Below, one piece after another: positions 1 to 12,130 of a DNA stretch of 64,000 nucleotides (the stretch's first letter is position 1; every line of letters starts with the position of its first letter). The position numbers and the translations under genes were made by a program. Under the pieces are notes generated by a model. That model did not search any database. It had not been told where the DNA came from and worked only from the letters and a program-made list of their open reading frames with translations. This DNA comes from Cavia porcellus (Eukaryota > Chordata > Mammalia > Rodentia > Caviidae), in contig NW_026947485.1 in NCBI RefSeq assembly GCF_034190915.1, positions 32,253,519 to 32,317,518 of the forward strand, written 5' to 3'.

Positions 1-79
1 CTACGTCCCATGCTAAGAAGTACATTCTTGGTTCCTTAGAATCTTTTTCTTTCTTTCTTTTTTTTATTTTCTCTTTTTT

Positions 80-464
80 GTATTCTGTATATCCCCATGA
101 TGAATCACTGTTTTTTATAGTTTTACCACTCAGTTAATATCCCTAGAGTAAAATTCCTTAAACTATAGGCTTGGTTTCAAATGTTACATAAGCCAGTTAT
201 TCTGAATATTTGATAGCATTATTTACATGTCTCATCTACGTTGTCTGTAACTACCTTATTCATTTTCATATGGACACATTCTGTTGAATGAATACACTAA
301 ACAGTATTCATTGTACCATTGATAGGGTTTTTTTTCCAGTTTCATAGTATTATAAAATGATGACACAAACATTTGTACATGTGTTTACTAGAGAGTAGTC
401 TTCAAAGTTTTTTTTAGTCCTTCAAATAACTTTTGAAAAAATACCTTTTTGTACATTTGACATT
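80..464 (-). mobile_element. Old L1 3'UTR fragment
   Basis: The + strand text around 290-400 (dot-matched to the phrases 'ccattgatagg', 'ccagtttcatagtattataaa' and 'catttgtacatgtg') follows the reverse complement of the conserved mammalian L1 3'UTR. It continues at about 1240 after an ID SINE, a B1 relic and other sequence, so both pieces are likely parts of one L1. Confidence 0.55.
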
Positions 465-476
465 CAACATTTTTAT

Positions 477-576
477 TTTTTTTAATTTTTATTTTTTTAC
501 CAGTACCAGGGATTCAACTCACAACCACGCACTTGCAAGGCAGGCGCTTTATGCCGCTGAGCTAAATCCCCAGCCC
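477..576 (-). mobile_element. ID-like SINE (tRNA-Ala derived)
   Basis: On the minus strand it reads GGGGCTGGGGATTTAGCTCA, then the B-box region, then CTGGTA and an A-rich tail. It is flanked by a 12 bp target duplication (caacatttttat at 465-476 and 577-588). Confidence 0.9.
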
Positions 577-804
577 CAACATTTTTATCATTATATTACA
601 TAGGATATAATTTCAGGAATACTGAAAATACTGATGTTTTAAAAATAAAATACTGTTAAATAATGCCCATTAAACTATAAAAGTAATACATTTACACGTA
701 AAATTTCATATAGTTTCAGTTGAACTGAAATTTTTATTGTGCCATTGGTCTCTTAGACAGTAAACATTTATTGTTTCTTTTAGTACATAATAAAAATAAT
801 ACTG

Positions 805-912
805 AAATTATTCAAACACTGGGTGTGATAGTATAGACATCCATAATCCCAGGTCTATGGGAGGCTTCACTAGAAAGATTGTAATTTAGTGTAGTGAAAC
901 ACTGTCTCAAAA
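805..912 (+). mobile_element. B1-like SINE, degraded
   Basis: It matches B1 in order: GGGTGTGATAGTATA, CATAATCCCAG, GGGAGGCT, and a terminal CACTGTCTCAAAAAAA. Confidence 0.7.
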
Positions 913-1239
913 AAATAATTTAAATTTTAACATATAATATAAAGTAGAATTTTATTGGAAATATAGAGATGGACTGAGGATGGGGTGGTGTTTTAGGGTG
1001 CTTTGGTTAATGGAAATGTCAAGTATTTCTCTGGTGTCCTGTGTGTTTTATGTATCATTTTATAGTGTGTCAGAATAAGATTTGGATTGGTGAGAGGTGT
1101 GGCTTTCTTTTAAAAGAAATGGGATCTAGCATAGGAGAAATACTATTCACACTTTCTTAAATTAGTGTAAGGAAAACTACTTGTGGAAGTTGAGTCTTTA
1201 AAAATTAATGCCTTATATAGTCATTAGTTCTCAGTTATA

Positions 1240-1620
1240 AGGTGCGTTGCTCCAGGATCAGAGGAACTGCTGGTAAATCTTTACATTATTGGACAATGCT
1301 ATTGTACCAAACTGTTTTCCTGAAATATTTATATCATTTCATATTCCCAGTATCAGTGAATAAATAGCCGTTATTTCACATCCTCATTATCGTTTACTTC
1401 TACCAGACTTCTTAATTTTTGCTATTTTGTTGAAAAGTAGCAGTATATTTCAATGTGACTAGAATACGTTTTTCCCCTGCTGGCCTTTTGTTGGCCGTAT
1501 TTCTTCTGTTGAAGTGAATGTGTCTTCTGATTATTTTTCTATTGAGTTGTTTGTATTTTTCACAATGATCCATAGTTCTTCATACATTAAGTATTCTTTT
1601 TTTTTGTATCTTTCAAATGT
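1240..1620 (-). mobile_element. Old L1 3'UTR fragment (continuation)
   Basis: Phrases such as AACTGTTTTCC, CATATTCCCA and CACATCCTC, then the TTGTTGGCC and TTCTATTGAGTTGTTTGTA blocks, follow the reverse complement of L1 3'UTRs in the correct order. Confidence 0.6.
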
Positions 1621-1944
1621 CTTCTGAGTTTAATACTATTTTTTTTTTACTTTTATAAGGGGAAATATACACAAAATAGTATAATAAATTCCAAACTTAT
1701 TAAATTCTTAATCAGCATTCACCCATGCAGATTTTATGTCTGTCTTCTGCCTTTCTTCCTGATATATTTTAAAGCAAGCTTCAGACATGTCTTTTCCAGT
1801 AGAGCCCTGTGATGGAAATAGTTAATTATATTATTGTCACTCTGGTTTTTTTCCCAGACTTTTCCATTCAAGATTTTCTTCTGTTCTCTACTGGGAACAG
1901 GACCTAGGACTTTGACGTTGAGTTTTATTCCCATCCCTTTTTTA

Positions 1945-2055
1945 ATATTTATTTTTTATTTAAGTTGGTACTGTATGGGCTGAAACTTGCAGTCCTCCTG
2001 TCTCAGCCTCCTAGAGTGCTGGAATTACATGCATATACCGTTGTGTGCTGATTCT
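1945..2055 (-). mobile_element. B1-like SINE, degraded
   Basis: The + strand shows the reverse of B1: CAGTCCTCCTGTCTCAGCCTCC, then AGTGCTGGAATTACATGCAT. Confidence 0.65.
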
Positions 2056-2982
2056 AAGGTTTTAAAGATACTCTTTATTAGTAATACAAGCATTGCGGTT
2101 TTGCTTGAATTTGTGTTAAGACTTTGGTTCTCCAGGTACCTTTTTTTTGTTTATGAAGTTGAAGTAAGATGAGGGTGCAATCTTATGTTTTTCCATATTT
2201 ATACTAAGCATCATTTATAAGCCAGCCCCCCCCCACCTTGTGGTGCTGTCTTTAATATATCTGTTGATTATACATAGGTATATGTATTTATAATTTTTTC
2301 CCTGGTTGCCTGGGGTACCTAGATCACTACTTAAGTGGTTCTGGCAAATTGTGGTTCTATCAGCAGTGGGAGCCTCACCTACCTGGGCCCACCATAGGCT
2401 ACTAAATGCTGAGAGGGAGAGAGAAGGCAGCAACTGTAAAAGAAGATTGATTACGATGTATGCTTAACTGTGGGAGTATCAGGTTCACCCATTTTAGACC
2501 CCTTGGGAATTCTGCCTTTAGGATGCAAAAGCAACAAACTCTTTGGTTGTAGTTCCACATTCTTGTGATTTTCTGCCCCTTTCCTCCTTAATGTCAATCT
2601 TGAGTAGATGTTTCTTGAATTTACTTGGGTGATGGTGGTAAGGAGAGGAGTTCACCGTAACACTGAACTTACTGCCCTTTGAGGGCTAAAGGCAAAAGCT
2701 TTCTGATACTGTTCCTAAAATAGCCATTTAGGTTTCTATCTGCTACTAGTTTTCTGACCAGGGAATTTGTAACTTTCCTGCCAGCTCATTAATGTTTTTT
2801 AAACTTTTTTTTTTTTAATCTCAAATTTTAAATTGTTCCTGCATCAGCATTCTCGATTATTGAATTCAGTAGATTTTGCCAGATTGCTTTCTAGGGAAAT
2901 GGAAACTGAAGTAGTATTATAGTCCTTTGTGCTTGTCAAATTGGCAGAAAATAAAGTAATAACACACCATCCTGGGTGACAT
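2056..2982. other. AT-rich intronic sequence
   Basis: There is no gene, RNA or repeat I can identify. It contains a short C run at 2225 and a T run at 2806. Confidence 0.5.
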
Positions 2983-2998
2983 GGGTTATAAATGATTT

Positions 2999-3106
2999 TT
3001 TTTTTTTTTTGGTCTTTTTCCATTTTTTTATCGGTACCGGGATCGAACTCACAACTGTCTGCTTGCAAGGCAGGCACTTATGCCGCTGAGCTAAATCCCC
3101 AGCCCC
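2999..3106 (-). mobile_element. ID-like SINE
   Basis: Full-length minus-strand ID-like element with a TATCGGTACC-type tail junction. It is flanked by a 16 bp target duplication (ggttataaatgatttt at 2983-2998 and 3107-3122). Confidence 0.93.
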
Positions 3107-3683
3107 GGTTATAAATGATTTTGACACAAACGTAAATTGTTACTACTTTTCTGAGGAAACTAAAAATGTTTCTCAGGCAAAAATTGTCATGATATTGTTG
3201 AGGGAGAAGGTAAAGGGAAGTATATTTACAGCAAACACAAGTGGCAAACACATTGTTTTCATTCACTTGAAATGGGACTGGGTAAAGTGAATGTTACCAG
3301 TTTATTATGTTGAGGTTATGCATTGGGTTGAATAGTGAGGATAGCTGGATGGGTGGAAGAAACATGTAAGTGTTAGAGAAATCATTAAAAAGTCTGGTTG
3401 AGGAAAATATTAAGACTTTCTTCCTTGAGTCCTTGAAAACCCATCAAGATATGGTAGGAAAATATAGGAAATGAAGGGTTAGAATGAATTTACTAAAAAG
3501 AACTATGCCAGTGAGATACTGGAACCAGTTTTTTAGGGAAGCAATACATTTGCAGGATTAGGCAAGACAGAGGATAAAAACAACCATGGTTAAAATTCAA
3601 GTATATGAATTTACAGTTAAATTTTATAAAAAAAATAACAAGTAACTCAAAACTCATAGCCTAGTTATTTTATTTACAGATGC

Positions 3684-4010
3684 AAGTTAAGTACCCTTTA
3701 CCTGAAATGCCTGGGACTGAAGTGCTTTGGAATTTTTTTGATTTTGGAGTATTTACATGTAGGTAATGAGGTGTTTTGAGAATGAAATTGTCTCTAAACA
3801 CACAGTTCATTTTTCACATAGATTTATATATATATATATATACACACACTGTATTAAAATTATGTGTGAATTTTTATCATGATCTGTCACATGAGGTCAG
3901 GTGTGCTGTTTTCCACTTTTGGTATCAGGTTGCACTTAGAAAATTTTGGATTTTGGGGCATTTGGACTTCAGAGTTTGAGATTAGGAATGTTTGATCTGT
4001 GTCTGTGTTC
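3684..4010 (+). mobile_element. Tigger-type (TcMar) non-autonomous DNA transposon relic
   Basis: The left end (AAGTACCCTTTACCTGAAATG, then CTGGGACTGAAGTG) and the right end (TTTTGGATTTTGGGGCATTTG, then TTTGAGATTAGGAATG) match a mammal-wide Tigger MITE. The middle contains a (TA)n tract at 3826-3842. Exact subfamily needs a library search. Confidence 0.7.
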
Positions 4011-4363
4011 TTGACATTGATGTTATCTACTGTATCTATGGTGGGAATACTGTGTAACTTTGTTACTATACATCTTTTCCAACTCTGTACAGTGAAGACA
4101 CATTGACAGCTTGCAGTCACTTGTAATTATTTATACCATCCAAGTCAACAATATTACTATCTTTTTCCCTTGAGAACACTGTTAAAACATCTTCCAGAAA
4201 ACTGCTTGATATACCGTTTTACTGGTTAGGTACTAACTGTATTTTATTACTATAAAGATACTTATTTTGTGAATTTTTGGAAATTTATTATGTAAAATTT
4301 AATTGTTCTAGGAAAATGGCAAACTATGCTGGTTTTGCTAGAATTTTTAAAAAATATTTTCAG

Positions 4364-4450
4364 GACCATGGATTTAGCTCAGTGGTATAAGCGCCTGCCT
4401 GGCAAGTGCAGGGTCGTGAGTTCAGTCCCTGGTATAAAAACAAACAAACA
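4364..4450 (+). mobile_element. ID-like SINE
   Basis: Plus-strand ID-like element: ATGGATTTAGCTCAGTGGTA (A box), GTCGTGAGTTCAGTCCCTGG (B box), then a (CAAA)n tail. Confidence 0.88.
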
Positions 4451-4939
4451 AACAAAATTTCAGTTTATGGAAAGATGTGCTTTGTTTTATTTAGCTTTTA
4501 CACAGTGTTTTTGCCAGTTTGTTTTCTAGTCTTAAAACAAATAACCACATACACTTTATTGTAAGCAGTTTCAATTCTTGAATTCATTGTAGCAAGAAGG
4601 AACAGATTTTTCATTTTTTTCATGCAGACATGTTTTGTGCATTATTTAATTTTCATAGTAGTGTAATGGATGAGATTTACCGGTTAGTACCAATTATTTC
4701 TCTAGTATTTTAATTAGGACTAGGATTGTACTTTTTTCCCAGTAAAATGGTATTTAATACTTTCCTGTTTGTATATTTAGTGTCTTTATATTCTGGTACT
4801 CTAGAAAATCAGTAATTTTATAAAACTTTTGACTCTCACTACATTTATTGGTTATATATTTGTAGCACTTAAAGCAATGAACATAAAACTGAGATACTGA
4901 AAATATTCTAAATTCCTTATCACTTAATACTGTCTGTTT

Positions 4940-5090
4940 AGTAGAGTGGTTAAATTTTTGGATCTGTAGTTAGGCATTTGTGACTTCTCGGTATTAAAGT
5001 AATGATAGTGATAATACTTGTCTTGTGATTTTGAAGGTTAGATAAAATACTGTAGCATTTAGTGAAATTTGTTGTTCATCGTATTCTTCA
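4940..5090 (+). mobile_element. MIR SINE fragment
   Basis: GTAGAGTGGTTAAATTTTTGGATCTGTAGTTAG is the decayed 'cagtggttaagagcatgg...ctggagtcag' start of MIR. It continues to GATAATACTTGTCTTGTGATTTTGAAGGTTAGATAAA, the MIR 3' half. Confidence 0.65.
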
Positions 5091-6235
5091 AATATGACCT
5101 AATCTTTATCAAAATAGTAACTTCTATTGCCAGTTTCCTTAAATAATATGTATGAAAGCTAATAAGTAAAAGATGATACAAAATATTTAATAAAAACATT
5201 GAAAAAAGTAAAAGTTATATTATGGCATATGAAGTGTTGTACATATGAGTATTGAGAGATTAAGTATTGCTGCCTTTCACCTTTTTCAGGGTAATGGCTA
5301 AGAATCAATCATATCCACAAAAACAAACAAAAGGAGCGTTAATTTTACTCAGAATTCTAAGCAGGTAGTTACATTAAGTACATTACAGATAGAAATGATT
5401 TTCCTACAATAGTAAGTCCAGTTGCTGTAGAATTTAGTTAATAAAGGAATTCTTGCAATTTCAGGCATTCTCTACTTTTGGAATAGTTGATTTTTAGAAC
5501 AGTGGTTAAGTAGCTTATTTCTAAATAATAAAGCAAAATAAAAGGCAAGAGGGAACATTGATAATCCACCTCTCAATAGTACTAGAAGTTGGCTGCCTAA
5601 CTTTATGTTTCATATTTATTTGCTACTTTATTTTAGGTGTTTAGATTTGAAATTGTGTTGCTGCTTTTTATCTTTAGTATTGATTGGGTTTTCCCTCTTT
5701 TTTCTACTGTGCTACCTCTATTCCTTCTGGAACCAGTAGTTTAATGGTAAGTATTTAAAATAAGATTTACAAAGTTTTTGACCTAGTGAGGATTTTTTTA
5801 CCCTCACCTATCTTGGTGAAAACTTTGTAGACTTCAGATGGTCTCTGTGGTTTTCCCAGGTTTTCATTGTTGCCTTGTTTGTGTGTAGACTGATAAAGTT
5901 TTAGTTTTGAGGTACTCCTGTCCTTGCATGCTGTGTCAAATGGCATTCATTGTTTGTGTGCTTCATAGTGATGTTTTTCTTGCAGTTTGCACCTTTTCCC
6001 CCCCTTTCTGCTATTTTTGTTTTGGGGAGGGCAATTGTGGTGAAGAGAAAATCCTTTCTTCCCCGCACTACTTTCGTTTTCACTATAGCATTTGTAATCA
6101 TTCCACATTTTGCCAGCTAGATTTCTGTAAGGTGTTTGTTTTTACACATTTAAAACATAATTACTAGTATCTTCACTTGAGCAGGATTACAGATTGAGTC
6201 TAAATTCACTGAATGATACTTGTACTTATTGACTT
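5091..6235. other. AT-rich intronic sequence
   Basis: No repeat or gene recognised. Short open frames at 5901-6167 overlap on both strands and have no family features. Confidence 0.5.
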
Positions 6236-6388
6236 TTTTTTTTTTTTTTTTTTGATCTTTTTGAGACAGCATTTCACTATGTAGTTCAGGCTGACTTTGA
6301 ACTCATTTGGTAGCCTAGGCTGGCTTGGAACTCCGGGATCCTCCTGTGAGTGCTGGGATTACAGGCATGTGCCACCACGCCTGGCTCT
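6236..6388 (-). mobile_element. B1 SINE
   Basis: Minus-strand B1 with a poly(T) head on the + strand, then TTTTTGAGACAGCATTTCAC, GTAGCCTAGGCTGG, GTGCTGGGATTACAGGCATG and CACCACGCCTGGC. A short target duplication (attgacttt/attgactct) flanks it. Confidence 0.9.
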
Positions 6389-6539
6389 ATCCATTGACTC
6401 TTACCTCTGCTAAATTTTTGATCAATTCTGTGTTATGTTATGTCTCATTTCAAGTTTTAAAATACTAGAAGTTTTAAAGCATTTTTTTAAAGTAGAAATT
6501 TATTTTTAGGAGTCATTGCAATTATAGCCTCAAACTTTC

Positions 6540-6650
6540 GTCTTTTTCTTTCTTTCTTTTTTTTTTTTTTTTATCGGTACCAGGGATCGGACTCACGACT
6601 GCCTGCATGCAAGGCAGGCGCTTATGCTGCTGAGCTAAATCCCCAGCCCC
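6540..6650 (-). mobile_element. ID-like SINE
   Basis: Full-length minus-strand ID-like element with a perfect 15 bp target duplication (tagcctcaaactttc at 6525-6539 and 6651-6665), which indicates a recent insertion. Confidence 0.93.
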
Positions 6651-6704
6651 TAGCCTCAAACTTTCTATTCTACCATCAAATGAAAAATGTCTTTAAAAAT
6701 CTTT

Positions 6705-6822
6705 TTGGTAAGCATTCCTGTAATCCCAGCTATTTTGGAGGCTGAAGCAGGAAGATCACTTGGAGTTCAAAACCAGTCTAGACAATATAAATATGTAGCA
6801 AGACTGTGTCTAAAAGAAAAGT
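6705..6822 (+). mobile_element. B1-like SINE, degraded
   Basis: GTAATCCCAGCTATTTTGGAGGCTGAAGCAGG, then GTTCAAAACCAGTCTAGACAA and GACTGTGTCT, in B1 order. Confidence 0.75.
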
Positions 6823-7008
6823 GAAATATAAGTGAGAAAAACACAAAAACCCCAGAAGAATATAGTTACAAAGTGAATACGGATACAGCTGTAATCTGTG
6901 TGCAGAAGTAGAGCATTGTCCCAACCCCAGAAACGTTCCTTTGTCTTTCTGATTACAGACCTTCATCTTGCTCTTAGTCATCTTTATTTTTATAATTGTT
7001 TATTTCTG

Positions 7009-7013
<5 letters not shown>

Positions 7014-7041
<28 letters not shown>
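7014..7041. repeat. (TA)n microsatellite
   Basis: An uninterrupted alternating TA tract. Confidence 0.9.
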
Positions 7042-7044
<3 letters not shown>

Positions 7045-7059
7045 CTAAAGAAATGTTTA

Positions 7060-7330
7060 ATTTTTCCAGCTTGACATAAATAGAATCATACTGTTATGTT
7101 GGGTCCTGATGCTTTTCCCCCAGTATTGCTTTATAAGCTGTATTTACATTGTGGATAGTTATGGTCTTTGTTGTTGTAATATGAAGTCTATGTTATTCCC
7201 TTCTATGAATGCACCGGAATTTATTCAGCTTAACCATTCTATTATTGGGTTTTTGTTTTCGCTTTTGCTATTAAGAACACTAAATATTTTGTTAACATGT
7301 ATTCCAGTACCTATATTTACAGATTCCTTT
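7060..7330 (-). mobile_element. Old L1 3'UTR fragment
   Basis: The + strand shows the reverse of the L1 3'UTR: TATTCAGCTTAACCATTCTATTATTGGG, then GCTTTTGCTATTAAGAACACTAAATA. The downstream part resumes at about 7515 (ATAAGTACCTAGAAGTGGAATTGCTGATC) beyond a MER5A-like insertion. Confidence 0.65.
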
Positions 7331-7331
7331 A

Positions 7332-7512
7332 GGACAGTATTTCTCAGTGTGGTCTTCCACCAGCAGTCCTGATTTTGTCACTTGTGTGAGCTTGCAGGAA
7401 ATACAGATTCACAGCCCTTACTCTCGATCAGAATCTTTGGAGATGAGGTCCAGGAAACTAAAACAAGCTGTTAGGGTGAATCTTGTACACATTAAAGTTT
7501 GAGAACCCTCTT
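7332..7512 (+). mobile_element. MER5A-like hAT-Charlie element
   Basis: It starts GGACAGTATTTCTCAGTGTGGTC, has an internal CAGAATCTTTGGAGATGAGGTCCAGGAA, and ends CACATTAAAGTTTGAGAACCCTC. This is the characteristic MER5A order with terminal inverted repeats. It is inserted in the old L1. Confidence 0.8.
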
Positions 7513-7570
7513 TGGGATAAGTACCTAGAAGTGGAATTGCTGATCATTGATTATGTATACTTTCAGTTTT

Positions 7571-7681
7571 TTAAATTTTTTTTTTTTTGTCTTTTTCCTT
7601 TTTATCGGTACCGGGGATCGAACTCACAACTGCCTGCTTGCAAGGCAGGCGCTTATGCCGCTGAGCTAAATCCCCAGTCCC
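7571..7681 (-). mobile_element. ID-like SINE
   Basis: Full-length minus-strand ID-like element with a near-perfect 16 bp target duplication (7555-7570 and 7682-7697, one C/T difference). It is inserted into the L1 remnant. Confidence 0.93.
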
Positions 7682-7759
7682 GTATACCTTCAGTTTTAAT
7701 ATTATCAAATAGTTTATATCAGTTCTTACTTTCTACTTGAGAGTCTGTGGGTCTTTGCT

Positions 7760-8690
7760 TACTTTGCAATAATTAATGTCCTTAAATTTTACTTTAATGT
7801 TGATATTTTAAAATTAGAATTCGAGTATTTTTTGACTGAGTTCTGTATTACATATAGTTGAATTTTGAATTTTCAGGTTAACTTTGGAAAAAAGTTGACT
7901 TATATTTGGTAAAGACTTCCTAAAAATATTACTAGAAAAGTTTGCAAATGTACTCGGAAACAGAAATAGTACAGTGAGCTAATAAACTTGATATCTATTT
8001 GACAGTTTAGTATATTTTGTCATACTTGTTCCACTGATTTCAGATATCCTGTCTTTTACCCCTGTGTAATTGATCATGCATTTCTAAATTGTATACCATT
8101 TTCTTTATGTGATGGCAGTGTGTTCATTACTGAGGGCTTTTAAAAAATTTTAATAGTTGAAAGTAACATGGTAAAATATGTGAAAATGCTAAAATGCTAA
8201 GATATGTATTGCTTTATCATTTGGATATTATGAGTGGCAGGTTTTGTATTATAATTTTTAAATATTCTCTGAACTCTTGTAATGAATTTAGTCAGATGAT
8301 TATAATGACTTTTCTGTTTCAACAACATAGTCGGAAATTATGTTTCTTAAAGTGATTGTTTAGCATAGAAGACATTACTTTAGAGTACTCAGAAATTTAT
8401 CACTTTTCTGATAAAACTCAATGTGTGATGATGATGTCCTAATCATCAGGGTACATAGCTCAAAGGTACTCTGAATCTTTATTAGAAGCAACTCTTTAGA
8501 ATCCCAGACAGGTAGTCTTTTTCATCTGCTACCAGCTTGCTTTTGAATCAGACTGTTTGGTATCTTGACTCGGCATGTTCTCATTTCAACTAACAGCAGC
8601 AGTATTGAGCACATACTGTTTTATGAATCAAACAGTATTTTTTGAGTGAGTCTAGTAAGTTGGTTATTGTTGGATAAAAATGAAAGTATA
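7760..8690. other. AT-rich intronic sequence
   Basis: No identifiable gene or repeat in this interval. Confidence 0.5.
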
Positions 8691-8775
8691 ACCAGATGTG
8701 GTAGCAGATGCCTGTGCTCCCTGTTACTACTCAGAAGGCTGAAGCAGGGTTGCAAGAACTGTATGTGTGAGAGAA
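8691..8775 (+). mobile_element. B1-like SINE fragment
   Basis: CCAGATGTGGTAGCAGATGCCTGTG, then CTACTCAGAAGGCTGAAGCAGG, match the 5' half of B1. Confidence 0.7.
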
Positions 8776-9236
8776 GTTACTAATGGGAAGCTGACGTGGT
8801 AGGTGGAAAGGGAAAAATTAAAATATGTCAAGTAGTTTTTTGATTGTTTTTGTATTATAGTACTTCAGTTAAATGCTAAACCATGCTGGCAAGGAAATTA
8901 TAGACATATAGTATGTGACAAATGTTACAACAATAAATGAGGATTAAGTTGGAAGGTAAATTAGAGTTGGGAGGAAGATAGAAGTCTAGTCTGTATAAAG
9001 AATAAAAAATGCTTATGTGTATTTTAAGCAGGAAAATGATGAGATCAAATTTGTCTTTTAAAGATAAGAATAAGAATAATTGGAATAATTGAGAATAATT
9101 GGAGGGAACAGAAAGAGAAGAGCAGATGCATCTACAAGTTACTGTGGTAGTTCAGGAAAAGATAATAGAATTAAGGGTGGTGGTAGGAAGTTTAGTTTGA
9201 CAAGACAATTTAGAGATTAAATGTCTACCAGGTGGG

Positions 9237-9325
9237 CCAGGGCATATCGCTCAGCAGTATAGTACCTGGCTGACAAGCGCAGGTTTGTGAATTTGAATCC
9301 CTGGTACCAAAAAAAAAAAAAAAGT
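9237..9325 (+). mobile_element. ID-like SINE, diverged
   Basis: CCAGGGCATATCGCTCAGCAG, then GCTGACAAGCGCAGGTTTGTGA and CCCTGGTACC, with a poly(A) tail. Confidence 0.8.
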
Positions 9326-9562
9326 CTGCCAGTTTGGTAATGGTTTGCTAATAGTCAGGTGTGGTGACCCGGAAGGAAGCAGTGATAGATAGTACTGGTC
9401 TGACCAGATGGCCATCATTGTACCTCCGCCCTGTGAGAGACTAATCTTTTTAGTCGAGTTCACTGATAGCTTAAAAACAAGAATTTTCATCATAACTAGG
9501 TTTCCTTGTTCCCCATTTGAAACAAAATTTAGTATTTCGAACAATTCTATGACTTAAAATGC

Positions 9563-9735
9563 ACTAGTGGTATGCAAACTTCTAATAAAGAGCCACACAA
9601 AAATATTTTAGGTTTTACAGATCTTTTGATCTGTGTCACTTGTATCTATATTGTGAATAAGTGTGGCTGTACTGCAATAAAAATTTTCTACTGGTCGTAT
9701 GGGCTTCAATTTTGAATGTCACAAATTTTTTTTTA
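9563..9735 (+). mobile_element. MER58-like hAT-Charlie element
   Basis: GTGGTATGCAAACTTCTAATAAAG, AATATTTTAGGTTTTACAG, GTGTGGCTGTACTGCAATAAAA and CTACTGGTCGTATGGG follow the order of the mammal-wide hAT-Charlie MER58/MER3-type consensus. Subfamily is uncertain. Confidence 0.6.
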
Positions 9736-9837
9736 AACTTTTTTCAGTCATTAAAAAATGTTCTTCATACAAGGATTGTATAAAAACACATAGCTTACTA
9801 ATCCCTAAATACCTCCAAGTGCCATTTCTTTTAGGTT

Positions 9838-9928
9838 TTTTTTTTTTTTTTTTGGTACGGGGGATCAAACTCAAGACCGCACGCTTGTAAGGCAGATCCT
9901 TATGCTGCTAAACTAAATACCTGGCCCA
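9838..9928 (-). mobile_element. ID-like SINE, diverged
   Basis: Poly(T), GGTACGGGGGATCAAACTCA, GCTTGTAAGGCAGATCCTTATGCTGCTAAACTAAATACCTGGCCC: a minus-strand element, older than its neighbours. Confidence 0.85.
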
Positions 9929-11700
9929 AGTGCTATTTTCTTTACAAAAAATTTAAGGTAAATAATAAATAGGCCATAAGATACTCTTTTTACTGTCGGA
10001 ATAACTTAACATTATAGTGCTACATTTTTATTCTCCCATGTGTGAGTTTGAACACCCAAGAGACAAAGATATAACAAGGAACTGCCAGGAAACCCAGTAT
10101 AGCTAGAAAAATATTTAATGCAGAATGAATTTCTAGAAAAGCATTATTTTAAAGAAGGTAATTAACACATATTGAAGAGTAGTAGTTTCCAGAGGTCAAC
10201 CCCTATGGGAAAAAAAGTAACCTTTGCAGACAAAATACAAATATATTAATCAAGATGCTAGAGTTGTAGTAGTAGTAGTAGTTTAATGGTAGTAGTTTAA
10301 TTTCCACTTAGGAGTTGGCTTGCCTTTAAAACTAACCTTGAAAACCATACTCTTTAGTTCTACATTTGACATAAGTCATAAGGATTAAATTTTGTGTGCA
10401 TTATATTAAACACTGACAGGCATTGAGTTATAGTATTTGTGTGAGAAAATAGTGGGCAAAGTTTTATCTAGGTAAACAGTACTGATTGTGGTTCCCAACT
10501 GCTATACTTGGATTTGATTTTCATTGTGATACTAAACTATTAACATATTTAACCTTTTGTTATGGTGATTGTAAAAAAATACTGATGAAAGCAGAAAATA
10601 CTTTAAAGACACTTAAATTTTAAGCGCTCAGTTGTCAAAGGGGCATTTAAAAAATCTTGTCAAATTTTGTGAGGTACATTTTGCATTTGATTAGGTATCT
10701 AAAAACAGTATATTGCTAAGAAATACATTGTCAACAAATAAATTTGTGCTAAATATACAAACTTCTTGTGCATTACTATATTATTTATTGCTGATAAGAA
10801 TAGTTTATAATGTCAAAACCAAATTTTAGTGGAAAGCAGGAATATTTAGGTCATATTTTTAATATTCTGGCTATTTAAAATTAATTTTGTTTTTATTTTT
10901 ATTCTCTTTGTAATTAATTTTTATTCTCTTCATATTTCAGATTAGTATACTGATAACATTAGTACATTGAGAACCTTACCTAACTACATTATAGACTTAC
11001 TTATATAAGTGTAAGATACAATTCAGATGATACAAAGATATTTTAAATACAATTCTAAAAGCTTACCAAATGTAAATCTTTCGCATTCTATGTTCTCACC
11101 AGTGTATGTTATCTGTGGCCCAGTAGTTTCAATCTTTAAAATAATTCCAATGAAAATATTTTTTTCTTTTGTTGGCATTATGTAATGAGAAGGGAGATAT
11201 GGATGTATTACTTTTGTTCTTTCCTGTATCTTTCTATTTTTCCATTCATGTTGTGACAGTTTAGTTTTAACAGTATACCAGTCTTGTGTTTCCTCTTGCT
11301 TTTTTACCTTTCAATTTGAACCCTAATGTTTTGTTACTTTGCTTCTTTAAGTAACTATTCTTAGGGAATATTCTTTGTCTCCAATTCCATGTGACAGAAT
11401 GAATCATTAAGATTTAGTTGATCTGGATGAGTGATAATAGGCCATTACCTTTACAAACAGTGTACACTAAAAGTTTTTCAGATTACTATTAAAAAGTAAG
11501 TTCTCAAGAATAAAACATACAGTTTCCCATGTTCCTTGCTTTTTAAGAATGTGTATATTTTAATGATCAGGAAGACTTTATGATTATTTACAATGATGAA
11601 TGTGTACCTTCGTATCTTCACAGACCTCATTTCCTGTGGCTGAGTAGAATATGAGGCCGTTTAAAAATAATGGTTTTTCACTTCTTTGTTTCCTATTATT
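9929..11700. other. AT-rich intronic sequence, repeat-poor
   Basis: About 1.8 kb without a recognisable transposon, apart from a small (AGT)n tract at 10266-10283. No reading frame of note. Confidence 0.5.
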
Positions 11701-11707
11701 TTGTTTT

Positions 11708-11820
11708 GTGTTTTAGATAAGGTCTCACTAGGTAGTTTAGGCTGGCCTTGAAGTCCAATAGTCCTCCTGCCTCAGCCTCTTGAGTGCTGAGTTTACAAGC
11801 ATGCAGCACCACACCAGCGA
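11708..11820 (-). mobile_element. B1 SINE
   Basis: The + strand shows GTTTTAGATAAGGTCTCACTAGG, GTCCTCCTGCCTCAGCCTC, GAGTGCTGAGTTTACAAGCATG and CACCACACC: a reversed B1. Confidence 0.85.
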
Positions 11821-11984
11821 AGGAACCATCTGAAAACTGTGTTCGGATAGACCTTTTTGATAGTTGCATGGGTATAACATTTTTATGTATAACATTATAA
11901 ATTAAAGTTTGGTACAGAACTTTATAAGATGTCTGGTGAAAGAGCCAAGAGGCCTACAGAGCATGTTAAAATGAGTCTTAGTTC

Positions 11985-12130
11985 CGAGCGGACTACTGAC
12001 TAGTTTCACGACTTTTTTACCCTCTTGGTTTTCTTATCTGTTAAAGGAGATTGGAAAAGATGCTCCCTTAGGTGCCATTTGCATTCTTACAAAGTTGAGT
12101 TGTGGAGTTAGAGTAATAACTGTGAGTAAT
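11985..12130 (+). mobile_element. MIR SINE fragment
   Basis: GACTACTGACTAGTTTCACGAC, CTTGGTTTTCTTATCTGTTAAAGG and GATGCTCCCTTAGGTGCC resemble the 3' two thirds of MIR. Confidence 0.5.
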